A stretch of 64,000 nucleotides of DNA from Duncaniella dubosii (GCF_004803915.1 NZ_CP039396.1:1984001-2048000), one strand, 5' to 3'; counted from the stretch's first letter, positions 37,550 through 49,661 are shown. Program-made: numbers and translations. The notes: generated by a model from the letters alone, not told the origin.

Positions 37550-39016
37550 TCAGATGATCATCGGGTCAAAATCGTCGGCTGCTATGTTGTCGGCCGATTT
37601 CAGAGCGTGGATGATGTTTTTGAGATTTTCCATATATCCGATCACCATCGAGCCGGTTGCGGCCGGTGTTAGTCGGAACATGGCGCTGAGTTCGGTATTG
37701 CTGTGCTTACGTCGGTAGGCACGGATGGATTTCAGTATATCCTGTGCTTCGTCAAGTGCTTCTTCCCGTCGGCCGAGGCGCACGAGACTCATCAGGAACG
37801 GGAATGATATGGCAGGGAGGAAAGGCCACTGGCCTAAGCGGTATTTCGCATGGTAGAGCCTGACGACATCTTCAAACCGAAGGGCGAAATAGCACACTTC
37901 GAGCATGAACGCGATGTCGTTTTCAAATCCTTTTATTTCATCATAAGTCAGGCAGACAAGGGCTGCCGATCCAAACTGCCCGTGGACAACATGCCCGCGC
38001 GCCCATTCGACAGCATCTTTTTCGGTTATGAATCCGGCCGATATGATGCTGCGCACGTATGGTTCGGCTATATTGCGGTCAAGGACAAGAAGCACGTCTA
38101 TGGCCAGACGGGAGTGTAAATGCTCTTTGAGATATGATGTCAGCATTGCTACGGCCTCAGTCTGACGGCCACACTCGATAAGTGCGGCTGCATAGGTCGA
38201 GATGTCCGTCTCCTCGGCTTCTGACGATTCGATTACTTTGCCATAGATTGAGGCGACGACTTCCGGTCCGCGTTCGAGTCGGTAGAGGGCTGCGCCTTTT
38301 ATGCGTAGCGCCATTATCGAGCTCGCGTCTATTGCGAGTGCATATTCTGCTGACGAGAGCGCTCCTTCGTAGTCCTCGCGGTTTATCTGGACGGTCGCAA
38401 GACGCAGCCAGAAGTCGAGGGTAAAAGGTTCGAGCATGGTAAGTTCCTCGAAGAGCTGTGCGGCAGTTTCAAGGTCATCGTTTTCTTCGGAACGGTCGGC
38501 GAATTCGTAAAGGAATGTCTGTGGATAGGAGCACTTTGACTGAATGCGTTCGCGGTTTGACTTCAGCCAGTCCTCAAGGTGCATCTCCATCGCATAGTCA
38601 GTGAACTGTATTATCTCCTCATCTTCAAAGTCGGTTGTGGTGTCAAGAATAGCTTCGAGTTCGGCAATTATTTCCTTAGAAGTCATGCTGAGGTCTGAAT
38701 TGCGGGCACGCAGACTTAACAGTTTGTTAAGGATACCTTCCTGACTGACGCGGTTGTTGAGTTCGGTCGTCACTTCGACATCACCGAATGAATAGTATAG
38801 CCATGCACGGCGTGTGGCCAGAGCTTCGCTCTTGGGATAGTGGACAGCTCCGTAGAGCAGCACCTCCATCTTTACGATATAATTGTCATAGTCAGATGCG
38901 TAGTCAAAGATTTCCACAAGGTCTGTTTCGTCGAAAAAAGCCTCTGTGTTGCCTCGTTTGACCACTTCTGATTCAAATTCTTCGTATAAGTCGCGTCGGT
39001 CGTTGCGTTCGTCCAT
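37550..39016 (-). CDS. Tetratricopeptide-repeat protein
   Basis: From the ATG at 39016 (MDERNDRRDLYEEFE) the protein has 488 residues and no signal peptide. A longer start upstream has no family support. Helical repeats with TPR character are visible (TAAQLFEELTMLEPFTLDFW, GALSSAEYALAIDASSIMAL). The first third is acidic. TPR proteins act as protein-binding scaffolds, but no partner is suggested by the neighbours. It lies between the amylase gene and glnS on the same strand. Confidence 0.8.
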   Translation of the reverse strand: MDERNDRRDLYEEFESEVVKRGNTEAFFDETDLVEIFDYASDYDNYIVKMEVLLYGAVHYPKSEALATRRAWLYYSFGDVEVTTELNNRVSQEGILNKLLSLRARNSDLSMTSKEIIAELEAILDTTTDFEDEEIIQFTDYAMEMHLEDWLKSNRERIQSKCSYPQTFLYEFADRSEENDDLETAAQLFEELTMLEPFTLDFWLRLATVQINREDYEGALSSAEYALAIDASSIMALRIKGAALYRLERGPEVVASIYGKVIESSEAEETDISTYAAALIECGRQTEAVAMLTSYLKEHLHSRLAIDVLLVLDRNIAEPYVRSIISAGFITEKDAVEWARGHVVHGQFGSAALVCLTYDEIKGFENDIAFMLEVCYFALRFEDVVRLYHAKYRLGQWPFLPAISFPFLMSLVRLGRREEALDEAQDILKSIRAYRRKHSNTELSAMFRLTPAATGSMVIGYMENLKNIIHALKSADNIAADDFDPMII

Positions 39017-39113
39017 GTAGATGGTTAGAAATGTTAAGTATAAAGTATAAAGGGGAAAAGGATTGAGTGTTATAGGAGGGCACAAGGCCGGATGCTCCTT
39101 GTGGCTTTAGAGG

Positions 39114-39153
39114 ATAAAGTATCGGACTACCGTTGTTTAGTCCGATACTTTAT
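39114..39153 (-). terminator. Terminator of glnS
   Basis: A perfect 16-bp stem (ATAAAGTATCGGACTA at 39114-39129, complement at 39138-39153) with an 8-base loop, 38 bases after the glnS stop codon. Confidence 0.75.
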
Positions 39154-39191
39154 TATCAGTTTTCAATCCTAATGCTTTATCCAGTGGATTT

Positions 39192-40886
<1,695 letters not shown>

Positions 40887-41161
40887 TTACGGGAGAATGT
40901 TAAAAATATGGTTCTGTCTGTATTTAATATGCAAAGATAGTCACAATTTTTTGAAAACACCCAACTTGGGGCATAAAACCTGTTTAAAGCTATTGATGAA
41001 GTTATATTAGGAGGTTTTCAGGTAGGGATTATAACTATGGGCAGTGATATTTCCCCGGTGGATAAAACAAATCAGTGTTTCAGCGTGTTAAATTTATGAT
41101 AATTTCATGAATTTTAAGGCGGGACATGCGTCCGGCCTGTGGTAAACCTGAATAAAAACCA

Positions 41162-42235
41162 ATGAATAGATTCAGTTCATCTTTTTGCAAGGCTCAGGCC
41201 GTTGTGCTCGCCGTTGCAGCAATCTTCACGGGATGTGTACAATCAGAAAAAGCTGACGTCGCACCTCCGGTCAAGGTAACAGTGCAATCTGTGAGTTTAA
41301 GCAGCTATGATAACCCCGTATCTTTCTCAGGGACTGTTGAAACAGCTGAGACATCCACTCTCAGCTTCTCAGTGCCCGGGACTATAACCGGGATATATGT
41401 CGAGGAGGGCCAGCATGTGACGAAAGGGCAGGTGCTCGCCCGGGTCAAGAGTGATAATTATGTCAATGCAGGAAATATCGCGGATGCCGAACTCGCCGAG
41501 GCTCGTGATGCCTATGCCCGTCTGAAAAAGCTTCACGATGCCAATGCTCTGCCGGATATCAAATGGGTAGAGGTCCAGAATAAACTCAAGCAGGCCGAGA
41601 ATGCCGCCGAGATGTCGAAACGGGCTGTGGCCGATGCAACACTCTGTTCGCCTGTCAGTGGAGTTGTCAGCCGCAAGTTTGCCAACGTGGGCCAGACTGT
41701 CATAGCGGCAGCTCCAGTAATCGAGCTTGTAGCTGTGGGCGATCTCCGTATAAATGTTTCTGTCCCGGAGGGGAGGATAGGAGAAATTTCAGAAGGGCAG
41801 AAAGCTATGGTTAGTTTCAAGAGTCTTGGCATAGATTCGGTTGTCGGACAGGTGGCCCGTAAATCGGTGGTGGCTGATCCACTTACACGGGCTTATGCCG
41901 TTAAGATTGCAATTCCTGCCGGTGGCGGACGTATTCTTCCCGGAATGGTAGGTGATGTCTCCATCGATTTATCAGCCAAGTCAGACACTGTTGCTACGGC
42001 AGATGTGCTGCTTCCTTCCCAGTCGGTACTTCTCGGTTCGGACAATCGCACGTTTGTCTGGGTTGTGGAACACGGAAAGGCTGTCCGTCGAATTGTCAAG
42101 GCTGATGAACTGGCCTCCGGAGGAATACTCGTGACCGATGGACTTTCGGCCGGTGACAGCGTGATTGTGGCAGGCATGCAGAAGGTCGGGACTGGAACTC
42201 CTGTCGTTGCAGAACTACAAAGGACTGAAAACTAA
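41162..42235 (+). CDS. RND efflux adaptor (membrane fusion lipoprotein)
   Basis: A 357-residue periplasmic adaptor. It has a lipoprotein signal (VVLAVAAIFTGC, cysteine near 25), then the barrel-sandwich halves (GTITGIYVEEGQHVTKGQVLA and LCSPVSGVVSRKFANVGQTV) around a short coiled coil (about 100-150), and C-terminal beta-barrel domains. It links the inner-membrane pump with the TolC-type channel. It is the first gene of a three-gene operon, 21 bases before the pump gene. No local regulator is seen. Confidence 0.9.
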   Translation: MNRFSSSFCKAQAVVLAVAAIFTGCVQSEKADVAPPVKVTVQSVSLSSYDNPVSFSGTVETAETSTLSFSVPGTITGIYVEEGQHVTKGQVLARVKSDNYVNAGNIADAELAEARDAYARLKKLHDANALPDIKWVEVQNKLKQAENAAEMSKRAVADATLCSPVSGVVSRKFANVGQTVIAAAPVIELVAVGDLRINVSVPEGRIGEISEGQKAMVSFKSLGIDSVVGQVARKSVVADPLTRAYAVKIAIPAGGGRILPGMVGDVSIDLSAKSDTVATADVLLPSQSVLLGSDNRTFVWVVEHGKAVRRIVKADELASGGILVTDGLSAGDSVIVAGMQKVGTGTPVVAELQRTEN

Positions 42236-42256
42236 CACCTAAATGCCCGTCTGAAT

Positions 42257-45200
42257 ATGGCACAGCAATCAACTCCACAAAATTCCGTACCGAAACCATT
42301 GGCAAAACCTTCGCCTATCGTTTTGGCAGGAATGAAATACAGCAAAGAAATTATACTTATAACCTGTATTTTCATCGCTTTCGGAATCTATGCTCTGAAA
42401 GTGATGGATAAAAACGAGTTTCCGTCATTTACTATCAGAGAGGGAGTAGTCGGAGCAGTTTATCCCGGCGCTTCTGTCGAACAGATTGAACAGGAAGTGT
42501 TGAAACCTCTCGAGGATTATGTGTTTTCCTACAAAGAGGTCAACAAGAAGAAAACCCATTCGCAGGTTTCCGGCAGCACTGCAATAATTTTTGTAGAGTT
42601 AGACGATGATGTTGACGATGCTGACAGCTTCTGGAATGAGTTTAAAATCGGAATGGAAGCTGAAAAGCTCAAACTTCCGCCGGGAGTGCTCGGGGTCGAG
42701 ACTCTAAGTGACTTTGGCGAGACATCGGCGTTGCTTATAACCATGCAGAGCAAGGATAAGACATATCGTGAACTCGGTGAGTACATGGATGCTCTAAAGG
42801 ACCGTCTGCGGACAATCGAGAGCGTGGGGACAATGTCGGTCACAGGTAAGCAGACCGAACAGATAGCCGTGTATTTCAATCCTGAAAAGCTCCAGCACTA
42901 TGCTCTGTCGGAGAAAACCGTCGGTGCTACTCTTCTCGCGCAAGGATTCCAGACAACAGGCGGTGCACTTCGAAACGGCAGCTATACACAGCCGATAATT
43001 GTCGCGCGTCCTGTAAATTCAGTTGCAGACGTGGCCAATATGGTTGTGTTCAGCTCTCCTGACGGTAGTGTTGTCCGCCTCGGAGACGTGGCCGAAGTCA
43101 AAAAGGAATATCCAGAGCCTGACAGTTATATTACGAATAACTTTGACAAATGTATATTGCTGAGTGTTGGGATGAAGGATGGCTACAATATCGTCGAGAT
43201 GGGCAAGGAGGTTGACGCGCAGCTTGAAAAAGCCCGCGCTGAGATGCCGGAATCTGTCACGCTGTTCAAGATAACGGATCAGCCTGTGGTCGTCAACAGC
43301 TCGGTAAACTATTTTCTTGTGGAACTGCTGATAGCCATAATCGCAGTGGTGGTCGTAATCATGATTCTTCTTCCTCTGAAAGTTGCGCTCATTGCCGCTG
43401 CCACTATCCCTGTGTCGATATTCATTTCACTTGGATTGTTCTATGCGTTTGACATCGAGCTTAATACTGTGACTCTCGCCTGTCTGATTGTCTCGCTTGG
43501 AATGATTGTGGATAATTCAGTTGTGATTATCGATGATTATGTCGAATTAATCTCTGAGGGAATGGACCACATGTCGGCGACGCTTCGTTCAGGGACGGAG
43601 TTCTTCAAAGCTATCTTTTCGGCTACACTTGCTATTTCGGTTACATTCTTTCCATTTCTTTTGACTGTCACCGGCATGTTCAGGGACTTCCTGACTGATT
43701 TCCCTTGGGGTATGACTATAATTCTCTTTGTCTCTCTCATGATAGCGGAGCTCCTCGTCCCATTCATCCAGTACAAGCTGATAAAAGAACCCATATATAA
43801 GGAACAGCAGGAAGCGCTTGCGTCGGGAAAGAAAAAATTCAGTTTTTTCAATTCCATGCAGAAAGGCTATGACATTCTGATCGGATGGTGTTTCAAATGG
43901 CCTAAGACCACTATACTTCTTGGTGTATTATGTGTAATCATAAGCGCATGGATGTTCATTTCCACTCCACTCCAGCTTATGCCCATCGCCGAGCGCAACC
44001 AGTTTGCCGTCGAAATATTCTTGCCTCAGGGAACTTCTGTCGAACGCACGACTCTGGTTGCGGATTCGCTTGAACGCATCCTTGCCGCAGATGAGAGGGT
44101 TGTGTCGATCGCTTCGTTTCACGGCTGCTCCTCGCCACGTTTCCAAGCGACATACGCCCCGCAGGTCGGTGGATCGAATTTTGCCCAGTTCATTGTCAAT
44201 ACCAAGAGCAATCAAGCTACGATTGATGTGCTTAACGAATATACCGGGAAGTATGAGAGCTGGTTTCCGGACGCATTTGTACGATTCAAGCAACTCAGTT
44301 ACTCTACGGCCGACTATCCTATTGAAATTCGTTTCACCGGGGCTGACGAGGCTACTCTCCGCAGTGTCTGTGACTCGATGCTTCAGGTCGCCCGGCGTGT
44401 CCCGGGACTGAGAAATGTGAGGTCGTCACTTGACAATCCTATGGCTGCAGCTGTGATTAATCCGGACGTGACACGCGCATCCCGTCTGGGGCTAAACAGT
44501 GTGCTGCTCGAAACCACTCTTGCCATGCGTTACAGTTCCGGTCTGCCTGTCGCTACAGTATGGGAAGGTGATTATGGTATCCCTGTCACGTTAAAGACTA
44601 AAACATCTGACCGTGCGACGGTTGAAGATCTTGTCAATGAACCTATGCCGGTGATTGGTTTCGGCGATGTCCCACTGAGTCAGATTGCAGATGTCAGACC
44701 CGAATGGCATCCCGGCATGCTCACCCGTTACAGTGGTGTGCCTTCGGTATCGCTGATAGCCGAGGTGCAGCGCAATGTCAATGTGATTGACCGCACAGAG
44801 GCATTGATGGACAGTATCAGCCATTATGATATTCCAGCTGATGTCGAACTTACCCGTGGTGGAGAATGGGATAACACTATGAGCACTCTTCCCCAGATTC
44901 TCGGCGGATTGGCTATAGCGGTGGTGATAATATTCTTTATCCTGCTTCTGCATTATGCAGCGGCTGATACGGCACTCCTGTTGCTGGGCTGTCTATTGCT
45001 TTGTATTCCCGGTGCGGCTGCGGGTTTGCGTATTCAATCTACTGATTTGTCTCTGACCTGTGTGCTTGGATTGGTTTCCCTGATGGGTATACTTGTCAGA
45101 AATGCGATTGTCCTTCTTGACTATGCCGAGGAGCTACGCAACGATGGCGAAAGTGTGTTTGATGCGGTGTTTAACGCTTCAAAACGACGTATGCGCCCGA

Positions 45201-45418
45201 TTTTTCTGACTTCAGCCGCGGCTACTATGGGTGTCCTCCCGATGGTAATGGGCGACAGCGCTTTATGGAAACCTATGGGTGTCGTGATTTTCTGGGGTAC
45301 ACCGATTACAATGATATTCATTCTCACAGTAATCCCCGTGGCCTACTGCCTGATGAAGAACCGTAAGAAGAATGCGGGCAAGCCACTTGACGAACCGCTC
45401 GAAACCCATTTGCTTTAG
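42257..45418 (+). CDS. RND efflux transporter, AcrB/HAE type
   Basis: A 1,053-residue inner-membrane pump with 12 membrane helices and two large periplasmic loops. Family motifs include GAVYPGASVEQIEQEV near the start, GMIVDNSVVIIDDYVE in helix 4 and GILVRNAIVLLDYAEE in the second half. The helix-4 motif keeps the first proton-relay aspartate and has asparagine at the second position, a variant seen in other HAE pumps. Substrates cannot be read from sequence. Confidence 0.93.
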   Translation: MAQQSTPQNSVPKPLAKPSPIVLAGMKYSKEIILITCIFIAFGIYALKVMDKNEFPSFTIREGVVGAVYPGASVEQIEQEVLKPLEDYVFSYKEVNKKKTHSQVSGSTAIIFVELDDDVDDADSFWNEFKIGMEAEKLKLPPGVLGVETLSDFGETSALLITMQSKDKTYRELGEYMDALKDRLRTIESVGTMSVTGKQTEQIAVYFNPEKLQHYALSEKTVGATLLAQGFQTTGGALRNGSYTQPIIVARPVNSVADVANMVVFSSPDGSVVRLGDVAEVKKEYPEPDSYITNNFDKCILLSVGMKDGYNIVEMGKEVDAQLEKARAEMPESVTLFKITDQPVVVNSSVNYFLVELLIAIIAVVVVIMILLPLKVALIAAATIPVSIFISLGLFYAFDIELNTVTLACLIVSLGMIVDNSVVIIDDYVELISEGMDHMSATLRSGTEFFKAIFSATLAISVTFFPFLLTVTGMFRDFLTDFPWGMTIILFVSLMIAELLVPFIQYKLIKEPIYKEQQEALASGKKKFSFFNSMQKGYDILIGWCFKWPKTTILLGVLCVIISAWMFISTPLQLMPIAERNQFAVEIFLPQGTSVERTTLVADSLERILAADERVVSIASFHGCSSPRFQATYAPQVGGSNFAQFIVNTKSNQATIDVLNEYTGKYESWFPDAFVRFKQLSYSTADYPIEIRFTGADEATLRSVCDSMLQVARRVPGLRNVRSSLDNPMAAAVINPDVTRASRLGLNSVLLETTLAMRYSSGLPVATVWEGDYGIPVTLKTKTSDRATVEDLVNEPMPVIGFGDVPLSQIADVRPEWHPGMLTRYSGVPSVSLIAEVQRNVNVIDRTEALMDSISHYDIPADVELTRGGEWDNTMSTLPQILGGLAIAVVIIFFILLLHYAAADTALLLLGCLLLCIPGAAAGLRIQSTDLSLTCVLGLVSLMGILVRNAIVLLDYAEELRNDGESVFDAVFNASKRRMRPIFLTSAAATMGVLPMVMGDSALWKPMGVVIFWGTPITMIFILTVIPVAYCLMKNRKKNAGKPLDEPLETHLL

Positions 45419-45446
45419 TTTCACCAACAATAAATTTCAATCACAG

Positions 45447-46769
45447 ATGAATAATCTTAAACTTGCAGTATTAGTGATATCCTTGTCGGTTATGGTTGGT
45501 GTCAGGGCTGCTGAGACAGATTCGATACTGACTCTGGAGCATTGTATAGAGGAGACTCTTGCCAATAATGCGGCAGTGCGTAATGCGGCCAACAATACAA
45601 AAGCGGCTGTAGAGTTGCATCGGGAAGCTTTTACGAAATATTTTCCTGAGGTTTCGGCTACTGGAGTGGCGTTTTGGACTCATAATGACGTTTTTCAGTA
45701 TAACCTCCTTGATATTATTGAAATAGGATTTATCAATAAGGGCAAGATGGCCGGAGTGCAGGCGATGCAGCCCGTATTTATGGGTGGTCAGATTATCAGT
45801 GGGAACAAGCTTGCTGCTGTCGGAGAAGATGTGGCCCGTCTGCGTCAGCAGCAGAGCAATGATGAACTCCGGCTTACCACTGAGTCTCTTTATTGGAAAC
45901 TGGTTACTCTGAAAGCTACACGTTGTGCACTTGAGGCGGCTATAGCTACTCTTGATACACTCGACAATCAGGTGAAAGTGGCTGTGGACGCAGGCGTGGC
46001 TATGAACAATGACCTGTTGAAAGTGCAGCTTAAACGCAACACGTATCGTACGGAGATGGTCGACCTCGACAACGGGATCAAGCTTGTCAAAATGTTGATA
46101 GGCCAATATATGGGCAAAGGTACAGACTGGAATTTCGATGTCGCATCCACAGTGCCCGAAATGATTCCTGACTTTCCGTCAAAGCTTTATATCCCGGGGG
46201 CTAATGCGTTGCCGATGACGGTCGATTATAAGCTCCTGCAGAAGAATGTCGAGGCAAAGAAGCTTGAAAAGCGCATCGAGATCGGAAAGAATCTACCTCA
46301 GGTCGCACTTGGGGCAGGATGGTTCTATCACGATCTGCTTAAGCAGAACCACAATTTCGGCGCATTGATGATTGGTGTGAATATACCTATTTCCGGTTGG
46401 TGGGGTGGCTCACATGCAATAAAAAGAAAGTCTCTTGCACTTGAAAATGCCAGAAATGAGCTTGAGGATCTTGGCGAAAAGCTTGAGATCAGCATGCAGG
46501 ACAAGTGGAACAATGTGACAGCGGCACATCGTAAGATGGAGATTGCCAAAGAAGGAGTAGGGGAAAGCACCGAAAATCTCCGGCTCAACCGATTGTATTA
46601 TGAGGCCGGTATGTCAACGATTACCGATGTGCTTGAAGCGGAAGCGAGCCATAAGGAATCGATTGACCGCTATATCTCTGCCTACGGGGAATTTCGTGTT
46701 GCCTGCTCTGCCTATATCATAAGCACCGGACAAACGGATGAAGATTGTAAAAAAATGAGTAACAAGTAA
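45447..46769 (+). CDS. TolC family outer-membrane efflux channel
   Basis: From the ATG at 45447 the protein has 440 residues and a signal peptide (LKLAVLVISLSVMVGVRA). A longer start inside the pump gene is unlikely. The protein has the two coiled-coil halves of the TolC family, with KLEISMQDKWNNVTAAHRKM and the conserved GMSTITDVLEAEA near the end. It is the third gene of the RND operon and completes a tripartite pump. A strong terminator follows. Confidence 0.9.
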   Translation: MNNLKLAVLVISLSVMVGVRAAETDSILTLEHCIEETLANNAAVRNAANNTKAAVELHREAFTKYFPEVSATGVAFWTHNDVFQYNLLDIIEIGFINKGKMAGVQAMQPVFMGGQIISGNKLAAVGEDVARLRQQQSNDELRLTTESLYWKLVTLKATRCALEAAIATLDTLDNQVKVAVDAGVAMNNDLLKVQLKRNTYRTEMVDLDNGIKLVKMLIGQYMGKGTDWNFDVASTVPEMIPDFPSKLYIPGANALPMTVDYKLLQKNVEAKKLEKRIEIGKNLPQVALGAGWFYHDLLKQNHNFGALMIGVNIPISGWWGGSHAIKRKSLALENARNELEDLGEKLEISMQDKWNNVTAAHRKMEIAKEGVGESTENLRLNRLYYEAGMSTITDVLEAEASHKESIDRYISAYGEFRVACSAYIISTGQTDEDCKKMSNK

Positions 46770-46771
46770 GA

Positions 46772-46811
46772 CTAATAAAGCGACTTGGCCACAGCTAAGT
46801 CGCTTTATTAG
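46772..46811 (+). terminator. Terminator of the RND efflux operon
   Basis: A perfect 15-bp stem (CTAATAAAGCGACTT at 46772-46786, complement at 46797-46811) with a 10-base loop, directly after the TolC stop codon. Confidence 0.8.
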
Positions 46812-46825
46812 CCTGTTTATAGGAA

Positions 46826-46996
46826 CAATGATTCGGTAAAAATCGCGGAAGTAAGTGAAAATTAAGCGTATGGGATAATGTCATAGATACAAATGAATCG
46901 CCAAAACGTTCAATATAAAAACATTAGACAATATGAACGGATTGAAGATTCTCAAAGACTTCACCTATCGGTGTGAGTCTATATTTGAAAATACTA
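46826..46996 (+). mobile_element. Truncated left end of an IS4-family element
   Basis: The first 171 bases match the left end of the complete IS at 3895, including the terminal CAATGATTCGGTAAAA, at roughly 80-85% identity by eye. They even include the first codons of the transposase (MNGLKILKDFTYRCESIFENT). Similarity stops abruptly at 46996, where the sequence before the integrase gene begins. The rest of the IS is absent from this window. Confidence 0.8.
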
Positions 46997-47040
46997 TTTG
47001 AGTTACCTTTGTAATCGTATTCGGGTTGAACCGCGTGGGC

Positions 47041-47060
47041 GTTGCCTGCAAAGTTGCCTG
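47041..47060. repeat. Direct repeat GTTGCCTG next to the island end
   Basis: GTTGCCTG occurs at 47041-47048 and 47053-47060, 12 bases apart, between the IS remnant and the integrase start. Such repeats beside an integrase gene can be recombinase arm sites. The exact attachment core is not defined. Confidence 0.35.
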
Positions 47061-47092
47061 TAATAGTAATTTTAACTCTAATAATCTCTCCA

Positions 47093-48511
47093 ATGGCGAC
47101 ATTCAGATTTGAACTCAACGGACGACCGACCAGGAACAAGACGTACGTGGTGTATCTTCGTGTGACGGTAGGCGGCAAAAGAAAACTTATCAAGACGATG
47201 GTCGAGATTGCCCGTCCATGCGATTTTAATGCAAAATGCAAAGGTGAGAATTGGATACGTGGCGGTGTCCGCGACGCAAAGGTGCTCAATGCACAGCTGG
47301 CTGATATTCTCGCCAAGGCGAAGGAAACGTATAAGGAACTCGACAAGGAGGGTGAGGTCACGACCGTCGCGCTTGCCAAGGAGATGAACACAGAGGTTGT
47401 TTCTCCTTCATTCATGGCTTTTGCGCGCGAGCGGGCTCAGATGATATACGATAATGGAGGCTGGCGCAACTGGCGTAAGTATTGCGGGCTTATCAATAAG
47501 CTGGATGCATTCCGAAAGAAGCGCCGTATGGCTGACATTACTGTTGCCGACATGACGGTTGAGCTACTGACTCGCTTTGACAACTTCCTCCATAAATGGG
47601 AAAATGAGCGCGAGCCGGGAAAACTATTGCATCCAAACACTATCGAAGTGCAGTTCAATATCCTTCGCACGCTCGTTCATCGCGCTATTGAGGTCGGTAT
47701 AATGGAGGCTTCAAAAGATCCGTTCCTCGTATTCAAATACAAGGGTATAAAGACCATCAAGGAAAAACTTGATGACTCGGAAATGGAGCGTATCATCAAT
47801 CTGGAATTGGAGAACGGTTCGCTGATATGGCACTGCAAGAATTATTTCCTATTCAGCTATTACTGTGCCGGAATCCGAGCTGCAGACCTGATTCAGTTGC
47901 GATGGGGCAACGTCACCGCCTCCGGAAGATTGCATTACCAGATGGGCAAGAACCATAAGGAGCGTGACCTTCTTCTCGTTGAGCAGGCTATTGAAATCCT
48001 GCGTCATTATCAGCGGGAAGATGAAAAGGCAACGGACTATATTTTTCCACTGCTCTCAAATGATGCCGAATACGCCGGATATGTGACGCAAGCCGACAAA
48101 GACAGAATGCGCCCGGAACTGCGCCACAAGATGTATCAGGATATTTCATCAAAGAATGCCCTTATCAACAAATATCTCAAAAAGATTGCGGAGAAAGCTG
48201 AGATAGAGAAACCACTGTCAATGCACATCAGCCGTCACTCGTTCGCTCATATAGCGCAGGAGTCAGGAGCCGAGTCATCAGCCATCAAGAATATCCTCGG
48301 TCATAGCAACCTCGCCACAACCGAACGATATATGGGTAGCTTCGACACCTCCAAGACCGATGAAACTCTACGCAACGTCTTCGCCAAGAAACAATCCTCG
48401 GCAACAGCGACGGAGGAATCAGGGGCGACAAAAGAAGAGCAAGCCATCGAATTGCTAAAGAGTATGACCCCGGAACAAATCATGGCCGTGATTTCAGCAA
48501 TCAACAAATAA
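47093..48511 (+). CDS. Tyrosine recombinase (integrase) of a genomic island
   Basis: From the ATG at 47093 (MATFRFELNGRPTRNKTYVV) the protein has 472 residues. A TTG start 51 bases upstream would add a hydrophobic stretch foreign to the family. The layout is that of Bacteroidetes integrases: an N-terminal arm-binding domain, a SAM-like core-binding domain (about 105-210) and a catalytic domain. The catalytic residues are R in YYCAGIRAADLIQLRW, H and R in MHISRHSFAHIA, H in LGHSNLATTERYMG and the tyrosine of ERYM. It stands at the left end of the island and is followed 19 bases later by the YhcG-like gene. Confidence 0.92.
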   Translation: MATFRFELNGRPTRNKTYVVYLRVTVGGKRKLIKTMVEIARPCDFNAKCKGENWIRGGVRDAKVLNAQLADILAKAKETYKELDKEGEVTTVALAKEMNTEVVSPSFMAFARERAQMIYDNGGWRNWRKYCGLINKLDAFRKKRRMADITVADMTVELLTRFDNFLHKWENEREPGKLLHPNTIEVQFNILRTLVHRAIEVGIMEASKDPFLVFKYKGIKTIKEKLDDSEMERIINLELENGSLIWHCKNYFLFSYYCAGIRAADLIQLRWGNVTASGRLHYQMGKNHKERDLLLVEQAIEILRHYQREDEKATDYIFPLLSNDAEYAGYVTQADKDRMRPELRHKMYQDISSKNALINKYLKKIAEKAEIEKPLSMHISRHSFAHIAQESGAESSAIKNILGHSNLATTERYMGSFDTSKTDETLRNVFAKKQSSATATEESGATKEEQAIELLKSMTPEQIMAVISAINK

Positions 48512-48530
48512 TCAGTAAATTTGCAGTATT

Positions 48531-49661
48531 ATGGCAAAGGAAGCAATTATACGACAAGATACAGCAGATTATAACGCGGCTGTTCAGACAATAAAAGAAG
48601 CGATTCTTCGCAGTCAGTATCAGGCTGCGAAGTTGGTCAACCGGGAAATGCTGTCTCTATACTATGGTATAGGCCGGTATATCTCAGCGAACTCTCGTGA
48701 GGGCTTCTGGGGAACTGGAGCCATAAAAACTATCTCAGAGCGACTTCGCAAGGAGCTGCCGGGACTAAAGGGCTTTTCTCAGACCAATCTCAAATACATG
48801 AGAATTTTTTATGAGGAATGGTCGCCAATTATTGAAGCCAAGAACCATAAATCGTCAGCCGTGGCTGACAAAATTAACACAGACTCTCTTTTGCCTGTTA
48901 AATCGTCAACCACGGCTGACGATTTGGAAAGATTTCTCAATTTAAGTTTCAGCCACCATATTATAATCTTGGCAGAAGAAAAGAATATTGAAAAGCGTTG
49001 GAAATATATCAGTCTGGCAATTGAAAATAAATGGGATAAGCGTTTCCTTAAAACACAAATAAAGGAAAATGTTGCCGATAAGTATGGGGCTATGCCATCA
49101 AACTTTGGCGTAACAATCAAGGACAGCCGCGATGCAATCAAAGCACTCAACATGTTTAAGGATGAATACCTTCTTGACTTTATCAATACTGAGGAAATCG
49201 GCATAAGAGATCTTGCAGATATCGATGAGCGAGTTGTGGAACAAGAGATAATCCACAATATCAAGAAATTCATAATGACCTTCGGTCGTGATTTTGCGTT
49301 CGTCGGAAACCAATATCATCTTAAGGCATTTTCAGAAGACTTCTTTCCCGACCTATTGTTTTTCAATCGAGAACTGAACTGTCTGGTCGTTGTGGAGCTT
49401 AAGACCGGAGATTTCAAACCCGGTTATCTTGCCCAGCTTATGACATATCTTCGCATTTTGGATGATAAGGTGAAAAAGCCGCACGAGAATCCCTCGATCG
49501 GCATAGTGTTATGCAAGAACGCTAATAAAGACTTCGTAGAGTACGTTATTCAGGATTATGCCAAGCCTATGGGCGTAGCAACATATCGTCTCAGTGAGGA
49601 AATGCCGGAAAAATTGCGCGAGGCACTGCCGGATGTTGAAGAGTTAAAGAAATTACTCTGA
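48531..49661 (+). CDS. YhcG/DUF1016-type PDDEXK nuclease domain protein
   Basis: A 376-residue protein. The N-terminal half is helical (DUF1016 N-terminal domain, with LSLYYGIGRYISANSREGFW and GFSQTNLKYMRIFYEEW). The C-terminal half carries a PDDEXK nuclease-like core: FAFVGNQYHLKAF, DFFPDLLFFNRELNC and VVVELKTGDFKPGY, giving the D and ExK residues. Family members are common next to integrases and restriction or defence genes, and their function is not settled. It probably forms an operon with the integrase. Confidence 0.85.
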   Translation: MAKEAIIRQDTADYNAAVQTIKEAILRSQYQAAKLVNREMLSLYYGIGRYISANSREGFWGTGAIKTISERLRKELPGLKGFSQTNLKYMRIFYEEWSPIIEAKNHKSSAVADKINTDSLLPVKSSTTADDLERFLNLSFSHHIIILAEEKNIEKRWKYISLAIENKWDKRFLKTQIKENVADKYGAMPSNFGVTIKDSRDAIKALNMFKDEYLLDFINTEEIGIRDLADIDERVVEQEIIHNIKKFIMTFGRDFAFVGNQYHLKAFSEDFFPDLLFFNRELNCLVVVELKTGDFKPGYLAQLMTYLRILDDKVKKPHENPSIGIVLCKNANKDFVEYVIQDYAKPMGVATYRLSEEMPEKLREALPDVEELKKLL

